Assembly (NCBI GenBank): GCA_035507915.1
Contig: DATJNS010000407.1
Location: forward strand, 1-11,722
From: JACQAI01 sp035507915
GTDB taxonomy: Bacteria > Pseudomonadota > Alphaproteobacteria > Elsterales > Elsteraceae
DNA: 11,722 nucleotides
Reading direction: 5' to 3'
The notes beneath the pieces were generated by a model. It saw only the letters and a program-made list of their open reading frames with translations. It had not been told where the DNA came from and did not search any database. Position 1 is the stretch's first letter. Each line of letters starts with the position of its first letter. Of this stretch, positions 1-7,348 are shown piece by piece. Made by a program: the position numbers and the translations under genes.

Positions 1-453
1 GGCATCCGGCCGGCCATCAACGTCGGCATCTCGGTCAGCCGCGTCGGCTCGGCGGCGCAGATCAAGGCGATGAAGCAGGTCGCGGGCCGCATCAAGCTCG
101 AGCTCGCGCAATATCGCGAGATGGCGGCGTTCGCCCAGTTCGCCTCCGATCTCGACCCGGCGACCCAGCGCCTGCTGGCGCGCGGCGCGCGCTTGACCGA
201 GCTCTTGAAGCAGCCGCAGTTCAGCCCGCAGCCGATCGAGGAGCAGGTCTGCGTCATCTTCGCCGGCGTGCGCGGCTATCTCGACAAGGTCGAGATCGGC
301 GACATCACGCGCTTCGAGCAGGCCTATCGCGCCGAGCTCAAGTCGAAGGCCCCCGACATCCTCGATTCGATCCGCAAGGAGCGCGAGATCTCGAACGCGA
401 CCGAGGAGAAGCTGAAGGGCCTCCTCGACCAGTTCACCAAGTCGTTCGTCTGA
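1..453 (+). CDS. atpA: ATP synthase F1 subunit alpha, 3' end only
   Basis: The reading frame is open from the first base of the window to a TGA at 451-453, giving the last 150 residues of AtpA. The alpha subunit forms the non-catalytic half of the alpha3beta3 hexagon of cytoplasmic F1. The fragment opens with the ATPase alpha/beta signature P-A-I-N-x3-S-x-S (fragment residues 4-13). This is followed by the conserved Arg at residue 14 (bases 40-42), which in this family is the arginine finger reaching into the beta-subunit active site. The rest is the alpha-helical C-terminal domain, ending in LLDQFTKSFV. The 5' part, with the Walker A loop, lies left of the window. It is followed 19 bases later by atpG on the same strand, the normal atp operon order. 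Identity is certain; only the start is missing. Confidence 0.97.
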   Translation, partial: GIRPAINVGISVSRVGSAAQIKAMKQVAGRIKLELAQYREMAAFAQFASDLDPATQRLLARGARLTELLKQPQFSPQPIEEQVCVIFAGVRGYLDKVEIGDITRFEQAYRAELKSKAPDILDSIRKEREISNATEEKLKGLLDQFTKSFV

Positions 454-472
454 TCGAGATCGTCGGTCCCGC

Positions 473-1360
473 ATGCCCAGCCTGAAGGACCTGCGGAATC
501 GCATCCGCAGCGTCAAATCGACCCAGAAGATCACGTCGGCCATGAAGATGGTGGCCGCGGCCAAGCTCCGGCGCGCGCAGGAGCAGGCCGAGGCCGCCCG
601 GCCCTATGCGCAGCGTCTCGAGCGCATGATCGCCTCGCTCGCCGCGCGTCTGAGCAGCAGTGCCGGCGCGCCGCCGCTGCTGGTCGGCACCGGACGCGAC
701 GACACCCATCTCATCATCGTCGCGACCTCCGACCGCGGGCTGTGCGGTGCCTTCAACTCCTCGATCGTGCGCGACGCCCGCGCGCTGGCGCGCAAGCTCA
801 CGGCCGAGGGCAAGACGGTCAAGATTCTGTGCATCGGTCGCAAGGGTCGCGACCAGCTGCGCCGCGACTTCGCGCGCAACATCATCGACACCGTCGAGAT
901 GGTCGGCAAGAAGCGCATCACCTTCGCCGATGCCGACGCCATCGCCGCGCGCGTGCGCGAGATGTTCGACGCCGGCGACCTCGACGTCGCGACCATCGTG
1001 TTCGCGCGCTTCCGCTCGGCGATCGCCCAGATCGTGACCCGCCAGCAGCTCATACCGGTGGCGCTGCCGAAGATCGACGAGAGCGCGGGCGCGCCGGCGG
1101 GCGGCGCGATCTACGAATACGAGCCCGACGAGGAGACCATCCTCGCGGCGCTGCTGCCCCGCAACCTGTCGGTGCAGATCTTCGGCGCGCTGATGGAGAA
1201 CAACGCCAGCGAGCACGGCGCGCGCATGACCGCGATGGACAACGCGACGCGCAACGCCGGCGACATGATCGACAATCTCACACTCAACTACAACCGCACG
1301 CGACAGGCCGTGATCACCAAGGAGCTGATCGAGATCATCTCCGGTGCCGAGGCCGTCTGA
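473..1360 (+). CDS. atpG: ATP synthase F1 subunit gamma
   Basis: This gene encodes a 295-residue gamma subunit, the central rotor shaft that couples proton flow through Fo to catalysis in F1. The N-terminal helix carries the conserved run with RIRSVKSTQKITSAMKMVAA (residues 10-29). The C-terminal helix (about 240-295) has the conserved MDNATRNAGDMI and LNYNRTRQAVIT segments that sit inside the alpha3beta3 ring, and the protein ends soon after ITKELIEII. The length is normal for the family. The ATG at 473 is chosen because translation from it gives the family's standard MPSLKDLRNRI start. The ribosome site is weak, so initiation may depend on coupling to atpA, which ends 19 bases upstream. atpD follows 24 bases downstream. 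Confidence 0.97.
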   Translation: MPSLKDLRNRIRSVKSTQKITSAMKMVAAAKLRRAQEQAEAARPYAQRLERMIASLAARLSSSAGAPPLLVGTGRDDTHLIIVATSDRGLCGAFNSSIVRDARALARKLTAEGKTVKILCIGRKGRDQLRRDFARNIIDTVEMVGKKRITFADADAIAARVREMFDAGDLDVATIVFARFRSAIAQIVTRQQLIPVALPKIDESAGAPAGGAIYEYEPDEETILAALLPRNLSVQIFGALMENNASEHGARMTAMDNATRNAGDMIDNLTLNYNRTRQAVITKELIEIISGAEAV

Positions 1361-1384
1361 GGCAAGCGAAGAGAGCGCACACCC

Positions 1385-2809
<1,425 letters not shown>

Positions 2810-2811
2810 TC

Positions 2812-3240
2812 ATGGCGATCTCGCCCCCCGGCAAGACGACCTTCGAGCTGGTGTCGCCCGAGCGGCTCCTGATCTCGGAGCCCGTCGACATGGTGGTGGT
2901 GCCGGGCAGCGAAGGCCTGTTCGCCGCTCTGATCGGCCACGCGCCGTTCATCGCCACGCTCAAGCCCGGCGTGATCGACGTGTGGGACAACGACAAGATC
3001 ACCGCGCGGATCTTCGTCGGCGGCGGCTTCGCCGAGGTGACGCCGGAGCGCTGCGTCGTGCTCGCCGAGACCGCGACGCCGGTCGGCGAGATCGATCGCG
3101 CGCGCGTGATGGAGCGCATCGACGAGCTGAAGGGCGTTGCCGACCTGGCGCGCGCCAGCGGCGGCGCCGAGGGCGGCATCCTGGCCGAGCTCGCGCTCAG
3201 CCAGGCGATGCTCGACGCCGTCGATCGGAAGGACGCCTGA
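2812..3240 (+). CDS. atpC: ATP synthase F1 subunit epsilon
   Basis: This gene encodes a 142-residue epsilon subunit, which links gamma to the c-ring and can inhibit ATP hydrolysis. The N-terminal beta-sandwich (about residues 8-95) carries the family markers FELVSPERLL, VVVPGSEG, LIGHAPFIATLKPG and FVGGGFAEV. The C-terminal part (about 100-140) can form the two-helix hairpin involved in inhibition. The ATG at 2812 is taken because it gives the standard N terminus and falls 2 bases after the atpD stop (TGATCATG), a spacing typical of translational coupling. The same frame stays open far upstream through atpG and atpD, but that is a GC-rich shadow and not part of the protein. This is the last gene of the atp operon here. 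Confidence 0.96.
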   Translation: MAISPPGKTTFELVSPERLLISEPVDMVVVPGSEGLFAALIGHAPFIATLKPGVIDVWDNDKITARIFVGGGFAEVTPERCVVLAETATPVGEIDRARVMERIDELKGVADLARASGGAEGGILAELALSQAMLDAVDRKDA

Positions 3241-3315
3241 GTCGCGCGGCCGGCGGGACGAACGGTCGCGGGTCGCGCCGGGGCCGGCGGGCTTCAATCA
3301 ACCCCTTGAGCTTGT

Positions 3316-3336
3316 TACATACGCAGGCAGTATGTA
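3316..3336. promoter_or_regulatory. Operator-like palindrome (7-7-7 inverted repeat)
   Basis: TACATAC (3316-3322) and its exact reverse complement GTATGTA (3330-3336) flank the 7-base spacer GCAGGCA. Perfect AT-rich 7-base arms are conspicuous in such GC-rich DNA. The half-site TACATAC is, from memory, the same as in the E. coli AcrR operator, where the spacing is longer, and the size fits a TetR-family homodimer. It lies 111 bases before the ATG of the ferritin-like gene, so it probably controls that gene. The regulator is not in the window. The site is seen directly; the function is inferred. Confidence 0.5.
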
Positions 3337-3438
3337 GGCCGTCGGGCGGGAACCTCGGGCTCGGCGGCGCGTCGTATCGGCTGGGGCATGGGCTTGAATC
3401 CCGGTCGGGGTCGAGCTAAGAGCGGAAAGCAAATCGCC

Positions 3439-3444
3439 GGAGAG
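3439..3444 (+). promoter_or_regulatory. Ribosome binding site of the ferritin-like gene
   Basis: GGAGAG stands with its GGAG core 5 bases before the ATG at 3448. It decides between this start and an upstream in-frame ATG at 3388, which has no such site and would add 20 residues of uncharacteristic sequence. Confidence 0.7.
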
Positions 3445-3447
3445 CGC

Positions 3448-4260
3448 ATGGCCTGGACGTTGAACGACATCCCCTGGGATCAGTTCGACCCCACCAAAGT
3501 CGATGCCGAGACCGTCAAGGTCGTCAAAGCCGCAAGCCTCGTCGAGCATAACGGCGAAGACTACGCGACCTATCTCTGCAACGTGTTCGCCGACGATCCG
3601 GTGTTCCAGGACGCCACGCGCGCGTGGGCGCGCGAGGAGGTGCAGCACGGCCAGGCGCTGCGCCGCTGGGCCGAGCTCGCCGATCCGGCGTTCGATTTCG
3701 AGACGGCGTTCCAGCGCTTCACCGAGGGCTTCCGCCTGCCGCTCGACGCCGACGAATCGGTGCGCGGCAGCCGCGCCGGCGAGCTGATCGCGCGCTGCAT
3801 CGTCGAGACCGGCACCAGCTCGTGGTACACCGCGATCAAGGACGGCACCGAGGAGCCGGTGCTGCGCGCGATCTGCCGCCACATCGCCGCCGACGAGCTG
3901 CGCCACTACAAGCTGTTCTACGCCAACCTCCAGCGCTACCTCGAGGCCGAGCGGCTGACCGGTTGGGGCCGTCTGCGCGTCGCCGCCGGCCGCGTCGCCG
4001 AATCCGAGGACGACGAGCTCGCCTATGCGTACTACGCCGCCAACGGCGCCACGGGCGTCTACGACCGGCGCACCTGCATCCGGGCCTACGCGCGGCGCGC
4101 CTATCCCTACTATCGGCCGCATCACGTCGAGCGCGGCATGGCGATGATCTTCAAGGCGGTCGGGCTCGACCCGCAGAGCCGGCTGCACCGCCTCGCCGCG
4201 TCGCTCGCCTGGCGTTTCATCGACTACCGCACCAAGGCGCTCACCAAGCATGCGGCGTGA
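3448..4260 (+). CDS. Ferritin-like diiron protein, acyl-ACP desaturase-like
   Basis: This is a 270-residue, mostly helical protein with the metal-ligand pattern of the ferritin-like superfamily. Candidate ligands are E33 or E37, E64 and H67 in EEVQHG (63-68), E120 in VETGTSSWY, and E150 and H153 in DELRH (149-153). The distance from E64 to E150 is 86 residues, the same as I recall between the matching ligands of plant acyl-ACP desaturase (E143 to E229). The EExxHG and DExRH motifs are also of that type, so a diiron oxidase or desaturase-like role is more likely than iron storage. Substrate and partner are unknown. There is no signal peptide or clear membrane segment, so it is probably cytosolic. 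It stands alone behind an operator-like palindrome and converges on rppH 7 bases away. Superfamily assignment is firm; reaction is not. Confidence 0.85.
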   Translation: MAWTLNDIPWDQFDPTKVDAETVKVVKAASLVEHNGEDYATYLCNVFADDPVFQDATRAWAREEVQHGQALRRWAELADPAFDFETAFQRFTEGFRLPLDADESVRGSRAGELIARCIVETGTSSWYTAIKDGTEEPVLRAICRHIAADELRHYKLFYANLQRYLEAERLTGWGRLRVAAGRVAESEDDELAYAYYAANGATGVYDRRTCIRAYARRAYPYYRPHHVERGMAMIFKAVGLDPQSRLHRLAASLAWRFIDYRTKALTKHAA

Positions 4261-4267
4261 GCGCGCC

Positions 4268-4744
4268 TCAGCGCGGCAGCACGTCTTTGAACTCGACCAG
4301 AAGCTCGCGGTAGAGGTGGCGCTTGAACGGCACGATCAGGTCCGGCAGCGTCGCCGGCTTGGTCCATTTCCAGGTCGAGAACTCGGGGTGCTCGGTCGCG
4401 ATGTCGATGTCGCCGTCGGTGCCCGTGAAGCGCATCGCGAACCACTTCTGGGTCTGGCCGCGATACTTGCCGCCCCATAGGCGCGGCCGCAAATCTTCCG
4501 GCAGGTCGTAGCGGAACCAGCCGCGGCTCTCGGCGACGATGTCGGCGCGGTCGGTGCCGATCTCCTCCCGAAGCTCGCGCTTGGCGGCGGTCGGCGGCTC
4601 CTCGCCGGGATCGATGCCGCCCTGCGGCATCTGCCACGCGTCCGACGGCATGTCGAGGCGCTGGGCGACGAACACGAGGCCCGCCGCGTTGATCAGCATG
4701 ATGCCGACGCCGCGGCGGTAGCCGGCGTCGGATGCGTCGGTCAC
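4268..4744 (-). CDS. rppH: RNA pyrophosphohydrolase (Nudix)
   Basis: This 158-residue Nudix hydrolase is of the RppH/IalA type, which removes pyrophosphate from the 5' end of triphosphorylated mRNA and so exposes it to RNase E decay. It can also act on dinucleoside polyphosphates. The Nudix box G-x5-E-x7-RELREEIGT runs from G42 to T64 with all its Glu metal ligands present. The MPQGGIDPGE lead-in and WGGKYRGQTQKWF (starting near residue 90) are RppH hallmarks. I start it at the GTG whose bases overlap the TGA of the deacetylase gene (GTGA), because the first in-frame ATG falls inside the first beta-strand. A frame extension further upstream reads through the deacetylase gene and is spurious. 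It is the last gene of the minus-strand cluster, probably translated by coupling. Confidence 0.93.
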   Translation of the reverse strand: MTDASDAGYRRGVGIMLINAAGLVFVAQRLDMPSDAWQMPQGGIDPGEEPPTAAKRELREEIGTDRADIVAESRGWFRYDLPEDLRPRLWGGKYRGQTQKWFAMRFTGTDGDIDIATEHPEFSTWKWTKPATLPDLIVPFKRHLYRELLVEFKDVLPR

Positions 4745-5907
4745 TGGCTCTTCTGCCGGTTGGCGATGGCCGAGACCGGCGCGATCGCGATGCCCTTCTG
4801 CTGCGCGGTCGGCAGCCAGGCGAGCAGGCGGTCGACCGTCGTCGGATAGGCCGAGGCAAACGCCAGCACCTGGCCCGAGCCGCGCGCCAGGCGCTCGATC
4901 TCGGCGAGCTTGGCGTCGATGTTCGCGCGTCCGCCGTCGGCGTCGATCGTGCGATCCTCGAGCGCGCGCGGCACGCCCATGTCGCGCGCCACGCGGGCGG
5001 CCACCGAGTCGTCGCTCGCCTTGGCGTCGACGTACATCAAGCCGCGTTTCTTCAGCTCCTCGAACATCGGCAGCACGTACTTGCTCGCGGTCGCGAAGCG
5101 CGAGCCGTATTCGCCGACCACGCCGACATAGCCGACGCCCCGGCTCAGCACCCAATCGAGACGCGCGACGTTCTCGATCGGCGACAGGCTGGTCAGCAGC
5201 GTATAGGGCCCGGGATCGTGCTGTGGATAGTTGGCCGGCTCGAGCGGCAGGTCGATCAGCACCTCATGGCCGGCGTCGCGCGCCTTCTGCAGCCAGGCGC
5301 CGAGCCCGTCGGCGTAGGGCGAGAACGCCAGGGTGACGTCGGGCGGCAGGCGGTCGATCGCGGCCTCGGTGGGGGCGCTGCTCAAACCGAGCCCGGTGAT
5401 CAGGATGGCGACCCGCGGGCGCGCGTCGTCGGCATTGAACGGCCGGGCATAGACCTGCCAGGGCTGGCGGCCATCGGGGCCGATCTTGGGCAGGAGCCCG
5501 GACGGCGACGCCTCGATCAGCGCGGCGTCGGGCGCCGAGGCGAGCGCGACCGACGGCTTGGGCGGCGGCGTCGCCGCGACCGGCGCGGGCGCCGGGGTGG
5601 GTGCGGGCGCCGGAGCCGCCGGAGTCGGAGCCGGCGACCCGGTCGGCGGCGCGGCAGGCGCGGCTGCCGGTTGTTGGCTCTTGGTCCACTGCGAGGGCAC
5701 GTCGGTCGGCAGCGGCACGACCGCGCGCGGTTGCATCAAGGCCCAGCGCTGGGTGGTCTCGTCGGCATTGACGAACAGCCACGCCAGCACGGCCACGACC
5801 ACGGCGATCAGCAGCAGCCAGGCTGCCAGGAGGCTGCTCGAGCGGCTCCCCCGCTTGCCGTGGCGGGGCGACTCCCGGGTCGCAACCAGATTGTCGCGCG
5901 CGACCAT
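4741..5907 (-). CDS. Divergent polysaccharide deacetylase family protein (YibQ-like)
   Basis: This is a 388-residue protein with an N-terminal membrane anchor (about 25-47), a Pro/Ala linker (about 79-118) and a periplasmic domain of the divergent polysaccharide deacetylase family (about 160-385). The domain begins RVAILITGLGLSSAPTEAAI (165-184), continues with VTLAFSPYADGL and GHEVLIDLPLEP (213-224), and ends with the GIAIAPVSA strand. In catalytic relatives I would expect Asp pairs where this protein has T171-G172 and a His where it has D219, so it may not bind metal. The family's substrate is unknown and a cell-wall glycan is presumed. It lies between ctpA and rppH in a cell-envelope cluster. 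The ATG at 5907 fits the anchor and immediately follows an eight-codon minicistron (TGATG junction). Confidence 0.9.
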   Translation of the reverse strand: MVARDNLVATRESPRHGKRGSRSSSLLAAWLLLIAVVVAVLAWLFVNADETTQRWALMQPRAVVPLPTDVPSQWTKSQQPAAAPAAPPTGSPAPTPAAPAPAPTPAPAPVAATPPPKPSVALASAPDAALIEASPSGLLPKIGPDGRQPWQVYARPFNADDARPRVAILITGLGLSSAPTEAAIDRLPPDVTLAFSPYADGLGAWLQKARDAGHEVLIDLPLEPANYPQHDPGPYTLLTSLSPIENVARLDWVLSRGVGYVGVVGEYGSRFATASKYVLPMFEELKKRGLMYVDAKASDDSVAARVARDMGVPRALEDRTIDADGGRANIDAKLAEIERLARGSGQVLAFASAYPTTVDRLLAWLPTAQQKGIAIAPVSAIANRQKSQ

Positions 5908-5933
5908 CAGGGCTTCGTCGGCAGCCGCGGCAT
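5907..5933 (-). other. Possible eight-codon coupling minicistron
   Basis: Between ctpA and the deacetylase gene the minus strand reads TGATG, seven sense codons, then TGATG. The first TGATG joins the ctpA stop to an ATG. The frame MPRLPTKP then ends in a TGA that overlaps the deacetylase start. This could let ribosomes finishing ctpA step through to the next gene, which has only a poor ribosome site. It could also be chance in a 25-base gap. No peptide function is proposed. Confidence 0.3.
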
Positions 5934-7339
5934 CAGTTGGCCGCCCGCTCGCTGAACAGCGCCGCGCCGCGGATCAGGTCGACCGCGCGGGCGAGCTGGT
6001 AATCGATCGGCTCCTTGGCGGCGCCTGCGGCCGCGCCGTCGGTGCCCGGCGCCGCATTGGGGGCGGCATTGGGCGCCGCACCGCCGGGTTCGGTGCTCGA
6101 GGTGGCCGGGGCGGGCGTCGCCGGCGCGGCGCCGGCCGGCGGCGTGGCGCCCGCCGCGGTGCCGTCCGGGTTGGGCAACGCACCGCGCAGGTCGGACTCG
6201 TGCAGGCGCTTGCCCTCGCTGAGCACTTCGATCTTGGCTTGCGGCACGTCGATGTCCGGCTCGATGCCCTTGGCCTGGATCGAGCGGCCCGACGGCGTGT
6301 AGTAGCGGGCGGTGGTCAGCCGCATCGCGCCGTGGCCGGGCAGCGGGATGATGGTCTGCACCGAGCCCTTGCCGAACGACTTGGTGCCGAGCAGCACCGC
6401 GCGATGGTGATCCTGCAGCGCGCCGGCGACGATCTCGGACGCCGATGCCGAGCCGCCGTTGATCAGCACGACCATCGGCAAGCCGTTGGCGATGTCGCCC
6501 GGCCGTGCGTTGAAGCGCTGGGTCTCGTCGGGGCGCCGGCCGCGCGTCGAGACGATCTCGCCCTTGTCGAGGAAGTCGTCGCACACCGCGACCGCCTGGT
6601 CGAGCAGGCCGCCCGGATTGTTGCGCAGGTCGAGCACGATGCCCTTGAGCTTGCCGTTCGACTCGTCGTGCAGCTTCTGCATCGCCTTGGTGAGGCCGGT
6701 GTCGGTCTGCTCGTTGAAGGTCGTGATGCGGACGTAGCCGACGTCGTTGCCTTCCATGTGCGAGCGCACCGACTCGATCTTGATCTGGGCGCGCGTCACG
6801 GCGACGTCGAACGGTGCGCGGCCCTCGCGCCGGATCGTCAGCGTGAGGTCGGTGTTGACCGGTCCGCGCATCTTCTCGACCGCTTCGTTGAGCGTGAGCC
6901 CGAGCACCGGCTCGCCGTTCAGGTGGGTGATGTAGTCGCCCGGCTTGATGCCGGCCTTCGCGGCCGGGGTATCGTCGATCGGCGACACCACCTTGACGAG
7001 GCCGTTCTCCATCGTGACCTCGATGCCGAGGCCGCCGAACTCGCCGCGCGTCTGCACCTGCATGTCGCGGAAGTTTTTGGGGTTGAGGTAGCTGGAGTGC
7101 GGATCGAGCGAGGTCAGCATGCCGTTGATCGCCGCTTCGACCAGCTGCTCGTCGGACACCGGCTCGACGTAATCGGCGCGCACGCGCTCGAACACCTCGC
7201 CGAACAGGTTGAGCTGACGATAGGTCTCGGACGTCTTGTTTTGCGCGATGCCCACCGCCGGCGCGAGCACGAAGCCGCCGGCCATGCCCGCGATCACCAA
7301 GGCGACCGAGGTTGCAATCGTCAAGCGGCGTGACAGCAT
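5933..7339 (-). CDS. ctpA: C-terminal processing protease, S41 family
   Basis: This is a 468-residue serine protease of the CtpA/Prc family, exported to the periplasm, where relatives trim proteins and degrade cell-wall hydrolases. A signal peptide or anchor covers residues 1 to about 32. A PDZ domain spans about 98-175, with the carboxylate-binding GGLGI at 102-106. The S41 core follows, with LDLRNNPGGLLDQAV (236-250), the nucleophile S299 in GSASASE (296-302) and the Lys base K324 in KSFGKGSVQ (320-328). The Ser-to-Lys spacing of 25 is the family norm, and Q328 is also present. After the core comes an Ala/Pro/Gly-rich stretch (about 390-441) and a short helical tail with DYQLARAVDLI. AGGAG precedes the ATG and overlaps the envC-like stop codon, so the two genes are probably coupled. 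Its usual partners are murein hydrolases and activators like the neighbour. Confidence 0.94.
   Translation of the reverse strand: MLSRRLTIATSVALVIAGMAGGFVLAPAVGIAQNKTSETYRQLNLFGEVFERVRADYVEPVSDEQLVEAAINGMLTSLDPHSSYLNPKNFRDMQVQTRGEFGGLGIEVTMENGLVKVVSPIDDTPAAKAGIKPGDYITHLNGEPVLGLTLNEAVEKMRGPVNTDLTLTIRREGRAPFDVAVTRAQIKIESVRSHMEGNDVGYVRITTFNEQTDTGLTKAMQKLHDESNGKLKGIVLDLRNNPGGLLDQAVAVCDDFLDKGEIVSTRGRRPDETQRFNARPGDIANGLPMVVLINGGSASASEIVAGALQDHHRAVLLGTKSFGKGSVQTIIPLPGHGAMRLTTARYYTPSGRSIQAKGIEPDIDVPQAKIEVLSEGKRLHESDLRGALPNPDGTAAGATPPAGAAPATPAPATSSTEPGGAAPNAAPNAAPGTDGAAAGAAKEPIDYQLARAVDLIRGAALFSERAAN
6054..6077. repeat. 12-base tandem repeat in the ctpA tail
   Basis: Two near-identical 12-base units, GCATTGGGGGCG and GCATTGGGCGCC on the plus strand, lie end to end in frame. 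On the minus strand they encode the doubled Ala-Ala-Pro-Asn of the low-complexity CtpA C-terminal tail (about residues 421-430). Such in-frame units can gain or lose copies without breaking the gene. Confidence 0.6.
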
Positions 7340-7343
7340 GAAA

Positions 7344-7348
7344 CTCCT
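7344..7348 (-). promoter_or_regulatory. Ribosome binding site of ctpA
   Basis: AGGAG on the minus strand lies 4 bases before the ctpA ATG and shares its first bases with the TAG stop of the upstream envC-like gene (GTAGGAG). It supports the ATG at 7339 and implies coupled translation of the two genes. Confidence 0.75.

Larger units (their letters stand above)
3241..3447 (+). other. Intergenic region between atpC and the diiron gene
   Basis: This is the longest non-coding stretch in the window. The left part is GC-rich and contains a small hairpin, CGCCG-GGGC-CGGCG at 3276-3289. No T-run follows it, so it is at best a weak terminator for the atp operon. The middle is strikingly AT-richer than its surroundings and holds the inverted repeat listed separately. 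I could not find a convincing -35/-10 pair. TTGAGC (3306-3311) with TATGTA (3331-3336) is the nearest, but its 19-base spacing is poor. A ribosome site stands just before the next gene. Confidence 0.6.

Noticed and set aside
3276..3289. CGCCG-GGGC-CGGCG hairpin after atpC as an intrinsic terminator
   Set aside because: The stem is only 5 base pairs and no T-run follows. In such GC-rich sequence short hairpins are common, so it is mentioned only within the intergenic entry.
3388..3447. Upstream ATG giving a 20-residue longer diiron protein
   Set aside because: No ribosome site precedes it and the added residues look like translated leader DNA. GGAGAG supports the start at 3448.
3298..4251. 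A 317-codon minus-strand frame opposite the diiron gene
   Set aside because: Its protein is repetitive Val/Gly/Arg/Asp-rich sequence typical of antisense reading, whereas the plus strand has clear metal-ligand motifs and a ribosome site.
5554..5673. GC-rich near-repetitive DNA suggesting a repeat element
   Set aside because: It encodes the Pro/Ala linker of the deacetylase-family protein. The periodicity comes from codon and amino-acid bias, not from a mobile or CRISPR repeat.
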